A DNA stretch of 64,000 nt from Chloroflexota bacterium (GTDB lineage: Bacteria > Chloroflexota > Anaerolineae > J036 > Brachytrichaceae): assembly GCA_030550095.1 (NCBI GenBank), contig JAUQQA010000002.1:62001-126000 (forward strand), written 5' to 3'. Positions 1-9,275 of the stretch are shown one piece after another. The position numbers were made by a program, and so were the translations under genes. Below the pieces are notes generated by a model, which worked only from the letters and a program-made list of their open reading frames with translations, was not told the DNA's origin and did no database searches. Position 1 is the stretch's first letter, and each line of letters starts with the position of its first letter.

Positions 1-255
1 GACCGCGCAGCGCCCAAGCTGATCGACTTGCTGCAACTCGACCGCACGACGTTCAACCAGCGCTACAAACGCACGCCCCTGGCGCGCGCAAAGTGGCGCG
101 GGTTGATGCGCAACGCCTGCGTCGCAGCGGGCAACTGGGGCAGCCCTGAGGCGCTGCCCTACCTGCGCGCGCTTGCAGCGAGCGATGAGCCGCTGGTGCG
201 CGAACACGCAGCTTGGGCGATCGCGCGCATTTGCAACGGCGCATCCTCAGCGTAG
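1..255 (+). CDS. queG: Epoxyqueuosine reductase QueG, C-terminal fragment
   Basis: Frame 1 is open from the first base and stops at TAG 253-255, so this is the last 84 codons of a gene whose start lies outside the window. The visible part matches the HEAT-repeat tail of QueG: an RTPLxRAKWRGLxRN segment, then GNWGSPEALPYL and VREHAAWAIARI. QueG is the cobalamin and Fe-S enzyme that reduces epoxyqueuosine to queuosine in the tRNA wobble base. The cofactor-binding domains are not visible, so the assignment rests on the tail only, but that tail is distinctive. Confidence 0.85.
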   Translation, partial: DRAAPKLIDLLQLDRTTFNQRYKRTPLARAKWRGLMRNACVAAGNWGSPEALPYLRALAASDEPLVREHAAWAIARICNGASSA

Positions 256-269
256 CGAGGCGCGTCTGC

Positions 270-275
270 GACAAT
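270..275 (+). promoter_or_regulatory. -10 hexamer for thrC (leaderless type)
   Basis: GACAAT ends 7 bases before the thrC ATG at 283, which would put the transcript 5' end at or next to the start codon. No Shine-Dalgarno sequence is visible. It lies in the 27-base gap after queG. Confidence 0.5.
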
Positions 276-282
276 TTGGGCG

Positions 283-1545
283 ATGTCTTACCTGCTTGGC
301 TTCCGCTGTGCCACGTGTGGCGCCACCTTTCCCCCAGACGCCGTTACCTACACCTGCCCACACGACGGCAGCAACCTCGACGCCGTGTACGACTACGCGC
401 GCATGCAGCGGGAACTCGACCCGCGCTGGATCGCGCACGACACCGCGCGCGCCATCTGGCACTACGCGCCTCTTCTGCCCACTACCTTGCCAGAAGCAGT
501 CATGCAACAACCGACGCCGCTCAGCACGCTTGGCTGGACGCCGCTCTACCGCGCGCCGCGCCTCGAGCAGCGCCTGGGCATGCGCGCCTTGTGGCTGAAG
601 GACGACACGCGCCTACCCAGCAACTCGTTCAAAGATCGCGCAAGCGCTGTGGTGATCGCACAGGCGATGAAGATGGGCGTGCACACCATCGCGGTTGCTT
701 CAACAGGCAATGCTGCTGCTGCGCTGGCGACGCTCTGCGCGGGCACAGCGCTGCAAGCAGTGATCTTCGTCCCTCAAGGCACGCCCGAGGCAAAGCTCGC
801 CGGGATTCTGATTCACGGCGCGCGCGTGTTCGTTGTCGAGGGGAGCTACAACGATGCCGTTGCAATGGCAGCTGAGGCGTGCACGCGCTTCGGGTGGTAC
901 AACCGCAGCACGGGCTTTAACCCGTACACCCGCGAAGGCAAGAAAACCGCTGCCTACGAGATCGCAGAACAGCTCGCGCTGCACACGCCAACCCCAACGC
1001 GCTTCCGCGCGCCCGATGTGATCGTGGTGCCGGTTGGCGATGGCAACATCATCAGCGGCTTGCACAAGGGCTTCCGCGATCTCCACGCGTTGGGCTGGAT
1101 CGATCACATGCCGCGCTTCATCGGCGTCACGGCAGCGTTGGCCCCCTCGCTCTATCGCGCTTGGCGCGCTGGGCGCGAGGACTTTGAAACAATCCCCTCG
1201 CAAACCATCGCCAGCGGCATCAGCGTTGACCGCCCCTGCGACGGCGTGATGGCGCTGCGCGCAGTGCGCGAGACAGGCGGCGTGTTCGTCGAAGCCAGCG
1301 ACGAGGCAATGCTCACTGCGATACACACGCTTGCCGCCGAAGCAGGCGTCTTCGTGGAACCAGCCTGTGCAGCAGCGCTCGTGGGCCTTGAAGAAAGCCT
1401 GCGCCGAGGTTGGATCCAACCCGACGAGGAGGTTGTGCTGCAACTCACGGGCAGCGGCTTTAAAGATGTGCGCTCAGCACTGCGCGCTGCAAGGCAGCCA
1501 ACAGTCGTGCGCACATTGGAGGACGTCGCGCGCGCGCTCGTATGA
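283..1545 (+). CDS. thrC: Threonine synthase
   Basis: A 420-residue PLP-dependent fold-II enzyme that converts O-phospho-L-homoserine to threonine in the cytoplasm. The N-terminus has a small Cys-rich element (C9, C12, C25) common in long threonine synthases. The Schiff-base lysine is K117 in NSFKDRAS. The phosphate-binding loop is STGNAAAALA near residues 140-149, and a late LTGSGFKD motif closes the PLP site. The stop overlaps the start of the next gene by 4 bases (ATGA), so the two are probably translated together. Confidence 0.93.
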   Translation: MSYLLGFRCATCGATFPPDAVTYTCPHDGSNLDAVYDYARMQRELDPRWIAHDTARAIWHYAPLLPTTLPEAVMQQPTPLSTLGWTPLYRAPRLEQRLGMRALWLKDDTRLPSNSFKDRASAVVIAQAMKMGVHTIAVASTGNAAAALATLCAGTALQAVIFVPQGTPEAKLAGILIHGARVFVVEGSYNDAVAMAAEACTRFGWYNRSTGFNPYTREGKKTAAYEIAEQLALHTPTPTRFRAPDVIVVPVGDGNIISGLHKGFRDLHALGWIDHMPRFIGVTAALAPSLYRAWRAGREDFETIPSQTIASGISVDRPCDGVMALRAVRETGGVFVEASDEAMLTAIHTLAAEAGVFVEPACAAALVGLEESLRRGWIQPDEEVVLQLTGSGFKDVRSALRAARQPTVVRTLEDVARALV

Positions 1546-3917
1546 CGCTGATCGAAGCGCTCTTCCCACACGCCTTGGGGTGGTACATCGGGGCACAAGC
1601 GTTTGCCTTCGCCGGTAGCCTCATCGCAAGTAGCTGGCTGCGCCCTCTAGCCGATCGCGGCTATGCAGTGGGGAAAGCCTTGGGGCTGCTGTTCGGCGCG
1701 ATTATCTTCTGGCTAAGCCCGACGTTGGGCTTCGCCCACAACGATCGTGGCGCGGCGCTGGTGGCGCTTGCAGCGACGTGGAGCTTGGCGCTCGCGCTCC
1801 GTCGCCCATTCAAAATTGATTGGCGATGGGTGGTGTTGGTCGAGCTGATCTTCGCTGGCGCGTTCTTCGGTTGGGCTGCGGTGCGCGCCTACAGCCCCGA
1901 GGTGCTGCCCGCAGGCGGCGAGAAGTTCATGGAGCTGATGATGCTCAACGCCATCTTGCGCAGCAGCCACTTCCCGCCCAACGACGCTTGGCTTGCGGGC
2001 AACAGCCTCAGCTACTACTACCTGGGCTATCTGCTGCTGGCGTTGCTGGCGCAGTTAAGCGAAGTGCCCTCTGCCATCGCATTCAACCTCGGACACGCGC
2101 TCATCTTCGCGCTCACGCTCGTCGCTGCGATGGGCGTAGGGCATGCGCTCGGAGCAACCTTGTGGCGCACGCACACGCGCGCCGTAGCTACAGGCTTGCT
2201 TGCCGCTGCAATGGTCGGGCTGATGGGCAACCTCGGCGCGCTGCTCGGCGTGTTGCGTTGCACCAATGCGCTGCCGCAGACGTTTTGGGTTTGGCTGGAC
2301 GTGCGCGAGATCGCTACGCGCGAGTACGCCTGCCGCGGCGTCGTGCCGAGCGCTTTCTACGGCTGGTGGTGGGACTGGTCGCGCGTGATCCGCGACTACG
2401 CCCCTGACGGCACGCCGCAAGAGGTGATCACCGAGACCCCGATCTTCAGCTTCGTCCTCGGCGACAACCACCCACACGTGCTCAGCTTGCCGTTTGCCCT
2501 CGCCACGCTTGCGCTGGGGTTTGCCGCCATGCGCACCGGCATCGCCGACCCGCGGCGCTCTTGGCGCGGAGCGCTGCACTTCGGGCTGACGGCATTGACG
2601 CTTGGCGCGCTGGCATTCCTCAACACGTGGGATTTCCCTGTGTATGGCGCGGTCTTTTTGGCTGCGGTTGCGCTCGGCGCATGGGAACGCGGCACGCTTC
2701 GCGCTGAGCTGGTTAAAGCGGCGCTCGTGCTCGCAGGGGGCTATCTTGCCTACCTCCCTTGGCACATCACGCTCAGCTCACAAGTGCAGGGAATCGGCAT
2801 CAACCTTTTCAACGGCACGCAATTGCCGCAATGCTTCGTCATGTTCGCGCCGCTGATGGTGTTGTGGCTAGGGCTCGTGGCACGCACCATTGCCCATGAG
2901 GCGCAGCCTGCAAAGATAGCGCTCAAAGCTGCGCTGGGCGGCGCGCTGCTTTTAGTCAGCGCTGGAGCGTTTGCGCTTGTGTTGGCGCTTGTCGCGCCAG
3001 ACATGCGTGCCCTCATCAGCGAGATGCTCGCCTTTGGCGAGAGCATGGGGGTCACGCGCGCGCAGGTCGAGCAGCGGTTGCTGGCGCGTGTGCTCAACCC
3101 CTGGACTGCGATTGTGCTCGCTAGTGGTCTTGTCGCCACTGTGATGCTTCTCTTGCGCGTGCACGCACTCAACTTACCCACAACGCTGACGACGCGCTTC
3201 GTGCTCCTGCTCTTCAGCGCAGGTGCAGCGCTCACGCTCGCGGTGGAGTTTTTCTTCGTGCGCGATCTCTTCGGGACGCGCATGAACACCGTGTTTAAGT
3301 TCTACTATCAAGCCTGGGCGTTGTGGAGCGTCGCAGGAGCAGTGGCGCTGCTTGCGTTGCTGACGGGGCGAGGGTGGGAACGCGCGCTGGGGGCGCTTGC
3401 TGCGGTGTTCATCGGCGCAGGGCTGCTTTGGGCACCCATGGCGGTGCTCGCGCGCAGCGAATTCTTCACGCGCACCCCCACGCTCGATGGCGCCGCTTAC
3501 CTCCAACGCAGCGCGCCTGAAGACGCCGCGATCATCCGTTGGCTCAACGCCAACCTCGGTGGCGATCCCGTCATCCTTGAAGCGAGCACGCTCGGCGCGT
3601 ATCGTCAAGAAGGGCGCATTGCCGCGTTCACGGGGCTGCCGACCGTGCTGGGTTGGGGTGGACATCAGCACCAGTGGCGCGGCGACGCGCGCGAAGCCAT
3701 GCGCCGCCACGCCCTGGTGGAGCGCGCCTTTGCCACCGAGGATTGGACCGAAGCCCAAGCGATCTTGGAAGCGTTCCATGTGCGCTACGTGATCCTCGGC
3801 GAGATCGAGCGCGCTTCGTTCCCTGCCGCTGGGTTGGCGAAATTCGAGCGCGCTTGTGTGGCTGTGTTTCGCGCGGGGGCGAGCGGCGTGTACGACTGCG
3901 CTTCAGCAACACGGTGA
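1542..3917 (+). CDS. Chlor_Arch_YYY (DUF2298) polytopic membrane protein
   Basis: A 791-residue hydrophobic protein with many predicted membrane spans. The hallmark is NSLSYYYLGY near residue 155, after a region rich in W, H and P (SSHFPPNDAWLAG); this is the YYY signature of the DUF2298 family shared by Chloroflexota and archaea. The family is related in layout to GT-C glycosyltransferases, and a role in glycosylating envelope molecules is often assumed but unproven. The C-terminal soluble part (about residues 640-790) contains TGLPTVLGWGGHQHQWRG and is likely exposed outside. The ATG overlaps the thrC stop. Confidence 0.85.
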   Translation: MTLIEALFPHALGWYIGAQAFAFAGSLIASSWLRPLADRGYAVGKALGLLFGAIIFWLSPTLGFAHNDRGAALVALAATWSLALALRRPFKIDWRWVVLVELIFAGAFFGWAAVRAYSPEVLPAGGEKFMELMMLNAILRSSHFPPNDAWLAGNSLSYYYLGYLLLALLAQLSEVPSAIAFNLGHALIFALTLVAAMGVGHALGATLWRTHTRAVATGLLAAAMVGLMGNLGALLGVLRCTNALPQTFWVWLDVREIATREYACRGVVPSAFYGWWWDWSRVIRDYAPDGTPQEVITETPIFSFVLGDNHPHVLSLPFALATLALGFAAMRTGIADPRRSWRGALHFGLTALTLGALAFLNTWDFPVYGAVFLAAVALGAWERGTLRAELVKAALVLAGGYLAYLPWHITLSSQVQGIGINLFNGTQLPQCFVMFAPLMVLWLGLVARTIAHEAQPAKIALKAALGGALLLVSAGAFALVLALVAPDMRALISEMLAFGESMGVTRAQVEQRLLARVLNPWTAIVLASGLVATVMLLLRVHALNLPTTLTTRFVLLLFSAGAALTLAVEFFFVRDLFGTRMNTVFKFYYQAWALWSVAGAVALLALLTGRGWERALGALAAVFIGAGLLWAPMAVLARSEFFTRTPTLDGAAYLQRSAPEDAAIIRWLNANLGGDPVILEASTLGAYRQEGRIAAFTGLPTVLGWGGHQHQWRGDAREAMRRHALVERAFATEDWTEAQAILEAFHVRYVILGEIERASFPAAGLAKFERACVAVFRAGASGVYDCASATR

Positions 3918-3940
3918 TAAACTGGTTCACACGTCGCGCC

Positions 3941-5059
3941 ATGAGCATCTCATCGCCAGAGGGCGCCCAACAGCCCACACGCCGACGGCGCAATCGGGGT
4001 GTGCGCCGCGTCACCATTGCCGACATCGCGCGACAAGCGGGGGTGTCGAAAACGGCGGTCTCGTTTGCCTTCAACATGCCGCAGCGGCTCTCTGAGGAGA
4101 CCACGCGCCACATCCTCGAGGTCGCGCGGCAGATGGGCTACACGCCAAATCCCATTGCGCGCAGCCTGAACACGCGCCGCACAAACGCGGTCGGCGTGAT
4201 TATGCCGCAGGATATTCCCACCGTGCTGAGCAACCCTTTCTTCGCTGAGCTGCTGAGCGGCGTTGGCGAAGTATGCGACGCGGAAGGGCTTTCGCTCATG
4301 CTCATCCCACCATTGCGCGGCTCGCTCGTCGAAGCGACGTACGCGGCGCTGGTGGACGGCTGCATTGTGACGGGACTAGAGGCAAACGACAAAGCCGTGC
4401 GCGCGCTGCGCCTGCGCAAAATCCCGTTCGTGATGATTGACGTGGACGCGCCGCCAGACATCGCCTCGGTGAGCGTGGACGACTTCGGCGGCGCTTATGC
4501 TGTCATGCGCCACGTGCTCGAGCAAGGACACCGCCACATCGCCATCGTCTCGTTTACTTCGTTCAGCGGGCGCATCGAAGACTACACTGGCACGCTCAAG
4601 CATCGCTTCGATGGCTACCGGCGCGCGCTTGCTGAGTTCGGCTTGCAGCTACCTGATGCGACGGTGCACGTTTTGGAAAGCCCGTGTAACGTGCGCGGCG
4701 GACAAGCCGCGTTTCACCATCTCATCCAGCTTGAGCCGCGCCCCACTGCAGTCGTCGCGCTCAGCGACGTGCTCGCCTTCGGTGTGATTGACGCGGCGTT
4801 GGCGGCTGGTGTGCGCGTGCCCGATGACCTTGCCGTGGTGGGGTTCGACGACGTGGAGACCAGTCGCCTGCTGCGCCCTGCGCTCACCACAGTGCGCCAA
4901 CCCATCCGCGAGAAGGGACGCCGCGCCGCCGAGCTGTTCGTCAAGATGCTCCACGCAGAATCCGAGGAGCCGCCCGTGGAGCACATCGTGCTTCCTGTGG
5001 AGCTTGTGGTGCGTGAGTCCAGTGTGCGCGCTGGCGCGCTGGCTCAACACTCTGTTTAA
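3941..5059 (+). CDS. LacI-family transcriptional regulator
   Basis: 372 residues from the ATG at 3941; the frame is open further upstream, but that part overlaps the DUF2298 gene and has no domain. An Arg-rich lead is followed by a LacI helix-turn-helix (VTIADIARQAGVSKTAVSFA) and hinge helix (NPIARSLNTRRTNAVGVI), then a periplasmic-binding-protein-like sensor with VVGFDDVETSRLLRPALTTV. It would bind a small ligand, probably a sugar or metabolite, and repress or activate nearby genes. A TAAACT -10 candidate lies at 3918-3923. It converges with the GlpA-like gene and shares its stop region (TTAA), making that gene a possible target. Confidence 0.9.
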   Translation: MSISSPEGAQQPTRRRRNRGVRRVTIADIARQAGVSKTAVSFAFNMPQRLSEETTRHILEVARQMGYTPNPIARSLNTRRTNAVGVIMPQDIPTVLSNPFFAELLSGVGEVCDAEGLSLMLIPPLRGSLVEATYAALVDGCIVTGLEANDKAVRALRLRKIPFVMIDVDAPPDIASVSVDDFGGAYAVMRHVLEQGHRHIAIVSFTSFSGRIEDYTGTLKHRFDGYRRALAEFGLQLPDATVHVLESPCNVRGGQAAFHHLIQLEPRPTAVVALSDVLAFGVIDAALAAGVRVPDDLAVVGFDDVETSRLLRPALTTVRQPIREKGRRAAELFVKMLHAESEEPPVEHIVLPVELVVRESSVRAGALAQHSV

Positions 5060-6225
5060 GCGCTGCCGCGGTAGGCGCGGTGCGAGAGCAGCACCACATC
5101 GCGCGTGCGGCATTCCGCCTGCACGCCGAGCTTGCGACACACGAGGTCGCTCACCTTCTCCGCCATGGCGCGCGCTGTCGCCGTCTTGCCGCCCGTGATG
5201 GTGACGAAGCCCTCCACGCCCTCTTTAGCGTGGTCGAAGCTTTCGAAGGTGCGGCTGAGCGCGCGCCCATCGGCGACCTTCGCCGAGCCGATCAGCGGGC
5301 GCGCAGCAGCCCAAACGCCGCGCGGCGCGTAATGCTTCACCGCCGGGATCATCTGCGCAGTGAGTTCATACATGCGCTGCACGTGCTCGCGCGGGATGTC
5401 AATTGCATCGGGGTCGTCCACACGCCAAGAAGAGGTGCCCAGCAGCGAGGTCATGCGCTGGGGCACAAGGATGTCGCCGTCGCCGGGCAAGTGTAGCCGG
5501 TGGATCACCTTGCGGTTGAGGCGCGCGGGCACGCTCACCATCACCCCTGCCGTCGGCACCACGGGCACATCACAACCCGCCATGTGCGCCACTTCCCCGC
5601 ACCAAGGTCCTGCGGCGTTGATCACCATATCAGCGCCGATCACGCTCACGCGCCCATCGCGCCGCGAGCGCACCTGCACGCCCGTGATCGCGCTGCCGTT
5701 GCGCACAAAGCCAATCACCTCATGATGCGTCTTCACAACAGCACCATTGGATTGGGCTGTTGCGAGGAAGTTCAAGCAGAAGCGAAATGGCTCGAACACG
5801 CCATCGGGCACCTGCACCACCGCCTTAATGTTCGGGCTAAGGTTCGGTTCATGCGCGAACGCCTCAGCGAGGGGCACCTCGCGCGTGGGGATGCCGATCT
5901 CCGCGCAGGCATCGAGAAACGTCTCTTTAAAGGCGTAGTCGGCCTCGTCCACGGCAACCATGTAGCCATCGTTTAATTCCAAGCCATCGGGCATGATGCG
6001 CCGCAAGATGAAGTTCTCCTCGATGCACTCGCGCGCTGAGACGGGATCGTTCACGGCGTAGCGCGCGCCGCTGTGCAGCAGGCAATGGTTGCGCCCAGTG
6101 GTGCCGCTGGCGACTTCGCCGCGCTCAATCACAGTGACGCGAAAGCCGCGCAACGCGAGATCATGCGCTGTTGCTGCGCCTGTGGACCCTGCACCGATGA
6201 TCACGACATGGAACGGCTGTGGCAT
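5056..6225 (-). CDS. FAD-dependent glycerol-3-phosphate dehydrogenase-like protein (GlpA type)
   Basis: 389 residues from ATG 6225. The N-terminal dinucleotide fold is clear (VVIIGAGSTGAATAHDLALRGF), followed by EVASGTTGRNHCLLHSGARY, which is typical of GlpA/GlpD enzymes oxidising sn-glycerol-3-phosphate to dihydroxyacetone phosphate. A C-terminal TGGKTATARAMAEKV segment is also family-like. GlpA proteins usually run past 500 residues with a BFD-type [2Fe-2S]-binding end; that part is missing, and no GlpB or GlpC partner is next to it. The substrate could therefore differ. A TAAACT -10 box ends 7 bases before the start. Confidence 0.75.
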   Translation of the reverse strand: MPQPFHVVIIGAGSTGAATAHDLALRGFRVTVIERGEVASGTTGRNHCLLHSGARYAVNDPVSARECIEENFILRRIMPDGLELNDGYMVAVDEADYAFKETFLDACAEIGIPTREVPLAEAFAHEPNLSPNIKAVVQVPDGVFEPFRFCLNFLATAQSNGAVVKTHHEVIGFVRNGSAITGVQVRSRRDGRVSVIGADMVINAAGPWCGEVAHMAGCDVPVVPTAGVMVSVPARLNRKVIHRLHLPGDGDILVPQRMTSLLGTSSWRVDDPDAIDIPREHVQRMYELTAQMIPAVKHYAPRGVWAAARPLIGSAKVADGRALSRTFESFDHAKEGVEGFVTITGGKTATARAMAEKVSDLVCRKLGVQAECRTRDVVLLSHRAYRGSA

Positions 6226-6232
6226 CACATGG

Positions 6233-6238
6233 AGTTTA
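6233..6238 (-). promoter_or_regulatory. -10 hexamer for the GlpA-like gene (leaderless type)
   Basis: On the minus strand TAAACT ends 7 bases before ATG 6225. No ribosome-binding sequence fits in that gap. Confidence 0.45.
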
Positions 6239-6336
6239 GCGCGCCTTCTCGCCTTTGCACACGCGCCACCTGCAATGTGCCTCAGCGCATACAATCGTTC
6301 TAACGCTGGACGCAACCAAAGCCGAGGTTAAGACCG

Positions 6337-7350
6337 ATGAGCACTTCTGAACTGCGGCGCGTCGCCTTGTATCTGCAGGACGCTCACCCCATCCGCGACG
6401 GCATGCGCTACGCGCAGTATGCCGAACAGCGTGGTTTTGAAGCAGTTTGGCAAGCAGAGAGCCGCCTTGTGCGTGATGCCATCGTGCCCATGGCTGCGTT
6501 TGCGGCGGTCACTGAGCGCATCAAGATCGGCAGCGGCGTGATCAACAACTGGACGCGCAACATCGGCTTGCTCGCTGCGACCTTTCTCACCCTCGACGAT
6601 CTCGCGCCGAACCGCATCATCTGCGGTATCGGCGCGTGGTGGGACCCGCTCGCGCGCAACGTCGGCATCGAGCGCCGCAAGCCGCTCACGGCGATGCGCG
6701 AGACGGTTGAGCTTCTGCGTCGGCTGCTGCGCATGGAGCGCGTCACGTTCCACGGCGAGTTTCATCACCTTGAGGGCGTTGAGCTAGACGTGGTGCACGG
6801 TCGGCGCGAGCCGCGCAACGTGCCGATCTACATCGGCGCCACAGGCGACCAGATGATGGAGCTTGCTGGCGAGATTGCCGATGGCGTGGTGCTCAACTAT
6901 TGCGTGCCGCCTGAATACAACGACCACGCGATGGAGATGCTGGAGAAGGGCGCTAAGAAAGCGGGGCGCAAGCTCGAGGATATTGACCGCCCGCAGCTGA
7001 TCGTGTGCGCGGTGAACTACGACCGCAAGCAAGCCATTGAAGACGCTAAGGCGTTGCTCACGCAGTACCTTGCGCAACAACCGCACATCGCCAAAGCCAG
7101 CGGCGTGAGCGAGGAAATCGTGAAGAAAGTGCAATCCATCCTCGGCTGGCCTGCAACCAAAGAACAAGTGCACGAGGCGATGCAGTACGTGCCTGATGAG
7201 TTCGTGTTGCGCATCAGCGCCACGGGCACGCCCGAGGAGGCGCGTGCGAAAGTGATGGAGTACGTGCGCCGCGGGTGCACATGCCCCATCCTCTACCCGA
7301 TCAGCGATCCCATCCTGATGATCGACACATTTGCGCCCAACGGCGCCTGA
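6337..7350 (+). CDS. LLM-class flavin-dependent oxidoreductase
   Basis: 337 residues with the bacterial-luciferase (TIM-barrel) pattern: [23 protein letters not shown] near the start, [25 protein letters not shown], and [28 protein letters not shown]. Proteins of this subgroup resemble F420-dependent methylene-tetrahydromethanopterin reductase, but the substrate cannot be told from sequence. A TACAAT element (about 6294) and an AG-rich leader lie upstream, giving a leader of about 35 bases. It is transcribed alone, divergent from the GlpA-like gene. Confidence 0.87.
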   Translation: MSTSELRRVALYLQDAHPIRDGMRYAQYAEQRGFEAVWQAESRLVRDAIVPMAAFAAVTERIKIGSGVINNWTRNIGLLAATFLTLDDLAPNRIICGIGAWWDPLARNVGIERRKPLTAMRETVELLRRLLRMERVTFHGEFHHLEGVELDVVHGRREPRNVPIYIGATGDQMMELAGEIADGVVLNYCVPPEYNDHAMEMLEKGAKKAGRKLEDIDRPQLIVCAVNYDRKQAIEDAKALLTQYLAQQPHIAKASGVSEEIVKKVQSILGWPATKEQVHEAMQYVPDEFVLRISATGTPEEARAKVMEYVRRGCTCPILYPISDPILMIDTFAPNGA

Positions 7351-7370
7351 GCGAACGCAGAACAGGCGGC

Positions 7371-7376
7371 TACAAT
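7371..7376 (+). promoter_or_regulatory. -10 hexamer for the M28-like membrane protein gene (leaderless type)
   Basis: TACAAT ends 7 bases before ATG 7384. The intervening CGCGCGC holds no ribosome-binding site. Confidence 0.55.
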
Positions 7377-7383
7377 CGCGCGC

Positions 7384-8427
7384 ATGACGAGCGGGGCATC
7401 ATCGCACACCGCAGGTCACCCCTCGCAGCTTGAGGCAGCGCAGGCGCTCTTTGCAGCACTGCGCGCGCACGCGCCCGCTTACCAAGAGCGCAACGTGCTC
7501 TGTGCGGTGCACGGCTTGTTGCCCGTCACACTGAGCGGGGGGATTACGCTTCTTGCTGTTGCGCTTTTCTGGCTCCCTCAGCCAGTCGGCGCTGCTGCCG
7601 CAGCGCTGCTCATGCTTGCTGGCGCGATCGCGTTTGCGCTGGAGCTGCTCGGGCACGACAACCCGCTACGGTGGATGCTCCCTGAGCAAGAAAGCACGCT
7701 CGCGCACGCCTGTTGGCGTGAGGCGTCGTCGCCTGCTACGATCATTGTCGCTGCTGCGCTGCGCGCGTTTGCATCGCCGCCCGTGCCGCTTCCTGCGTGG
7801 CGATGGGCGCTGGGGCTTTCGCTCGGCGCGCAGCTCGTGCTATTTGCGCTCTTTGCGGGAGGCATCATCGCGCCAGAACGCGCGTTGCGCACTGCAGCGT
7901 TGGGAGTTGCAGTTATTCCGGCTCTCACGGGCGCGCTGGCAGGCGTGAGCGCGTGGCAGACGCAACGCGCTTCTCAACACACAACCACCGCCGCTGCTGA
8001 AGTGCTCATCGCGTTGGCGCGTCAACTTGCAGCAGAGCCCCCTCAGCGTCACGCAGTGTGCCTTGTGCTCAGCAGCGCGCCAGCGTGTTTGCTCGCTGAT
8101 GTCCTCGCGCCAGAGGTCAGCGCGGTTCACGCGCAGCTTCTCTTGCTTGAGCCAAGCGAGGCCAGTGCACCCGCACTCACCGTTGCCACCCAAACAGGCT
8201 GGCTGCGCGCGCAACTCAGCGACCTCACGCTGCTGACGTTAGCGCGGCGCGTCGCGGAATCAGAACCTGCCCTTGCGCTGCGTTTCGCGCCATTGCCGCT
8301 CCCCAGTGTTCCGTCGAACTCCCTCGCGATCCAAGTGAGCGCGCCCGATGCAGCGGCATCCTCTTCGCCTGCGCTCATCTTCACTCAGCGCATGGTCCAG
8401 GCGCTAGACGCCATGAGCAACGGATGA
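7384..8427 (+). CDS. Membrane protein resembling an M28 peptidase without metal ligands
   Basis: 347 residues. About four hydrophobic segments are visible, near residues 46-65, 70-90, 140-165 and 168-190. The order of blocks recalls membrane-anchored M28 aminopeptidases: DNPLRWMLPEQES where they have NPLRxxLPxGESxN, a strand TIIVAAALRAFASP where they have VVLVGHxDTxRxP, then AAAEVLIALARQLAAEPPQRHAVCLVLSSA where they have AAAVLALAExLAxEPLxxTxVxxxFTGxEE. The zinc ligands (H, D, E-E, D, H) are replaced, so if the homology is real this is a non-catalytic relative. The similarity is judged by eye. Its stop overlaps the next start by 4 bases (ATGA), suggesting a functional pair. Confidence 0.5.
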   Translation: MTSGASSHTAGHPSQLEAAQALFAALRAHAPAYQERNVLCAVHGLLPVTLSGGITLLAVALFWLPQPVGAAAAALLMLAGAIAFALELLGHDNPLRWMLPEQESTLAHACWREASSPATIIVAAALRAFASPPVPLPAWRWALGLSLGAQLVLFALFAGGIIAPERALRTAALGVAVIPALTGALAGVSAWQTQRASQHTTTAAAEVLIALARQLAAEPPQRHAVCLVLSSAPACLLADVLAPEVSAVHAQLLLLEPSEASAPALTVATQTGWLRAQLSDLTLLTLARRVAESEPALALRFAPLPLPSVPSNSLAIQVSAPDAAASSSPALIFTQRMVQALDAMSNG

Positions 8428-9257
8428 GACGAACGCGCGCTCTTCTCCTTAGCCTGGTGCTCGCCGCGGTGCTCTCCGCCTGCTCGCGCGTGGAGCCACC
8501 GCGCACGACGCCGACCCCGCGCCAGTACTTCCTCGTCGCTGATGCGACAGCCGCGCCGCTGCTGCGCGCACTCGCTGAGGCGTACACGCGCGCAAACCCA
8601 CATCTCACATTCATCATCGAGCTGGGCGACGCCGCGCTCATCGAGGCGCGGCTGCGCAACGTGCGCACAGGGCTTGCCGCAACCACGCTGCTCCCACCAC
8701 CGCCCGCTCCCAACGTGAACTGGTGGTTTGTGGACGCTGCAATAGACGCCGTTGCGGTCATCGTGCACAAGGACAACCCGGTGCAGAGCTTGCCGTTGCC
8801 CGCAGTGCGCGCGATCTTTGCAGGTGAGCGCAACCACTGGGCTGAGTACGGCGCTGCGCCGCTTGGCGACATCAAGGTTGCTGTGCGCGAATCGGGCGAG
8901 AGCACGCGCTTGCTGTTCGATCAGCTCGTCATGGGCGATGTGCGCCTCACCCTCGAGGCAGTGGTGATGCCCACTCCCGAAACAATGATGAGCTACGTCG
9001 CGCTCAACCCCAGCGCCATTGGCTATGCGCCTGGGGCGCTCGTGGCACGCACCACCCTCCCGATTCGCGCTCTTGCCCTCGACGGCGTGCTCCCCAACCC
9101 AGAGACCCTTGCCGACGGCACCTACCCATTAGTGCACACGGTGTACTTTGTCGCCGCGCGGGAGCCGACAGACGACCTGCGCGCCTTTGTCCTTTGGGCG
9201 CTCAGCGCTGAGGGAAGGCAGGTCGCAGCAGAACAAGGCTACGCCGCGCTGCGCTGA
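8424..9257 (+). CDS. PstS-like substrate-binding lipoprotein
   Basis: 277 residues. A lipoprotein signal ends in VLSAC (Cys about 20) and is followed by a short TPTP linker. The mature part resembles PstS/ModA-like binding proteins: a periplasmic-binding N-lobe, AVIVHKDNPVQSLPLPAVRAIFAGERNHW, RESGESTRLLFDQLVMG and GTYPLVHTVYFVA. It would sit outside the membrane and bind an oxyanion such as phosphate, or serve as a signalling receptor. No PstC, PstA or PstB genes are adjacent, so a transport role is not supported by context. It is translationally coupled to the membrane protein upstream. Confidence 0.78.
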   Translation: MRRTRALLLSLVLAAVLSACSRVEPPRTTPTPRQYFLVADATAAPLLRALAEAYTRANPHLTFIIELGDAALIEARLRNVRTGLAATTLLPPPPAPNVNWWFVDAAIDAVAVIVHKDNPVQSLPLPAVRAIFAGERNHWAEYGAAPLGDIKVAVRESGESTRLLFDQLVMGDVRLTLEAVVMPTPETMMSYVALNPSAIGYAPGALVARTTLPIRALALDGVLPNPETLADGTYPLVHTVYFVAAREPTDDLRAFVLWALSAEGRQVAAEQGYAALR

Positions 9258-9260
9258 CTT

Positions 9261-9266
9261 TACAAT
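9261..9266 (+). promoter_or_regulatory. -10 hexamer for gcvT
   Basis: TACAAT ends 9 bases before ATG 9276, in the 18-base gap between the lipoprotein stop and gcvT. Confidence 0.5.
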
Positions 9267-9275
9267 GCGCCTGCG

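Noticed and set aside
3653-3940. N-terminal extension of the LacI gene
   Set aside because: It overlaps the DUF2298 coding region in another frame and has low-complexity Arg/Ala composition; the HTH starts soon after ATG 3941.
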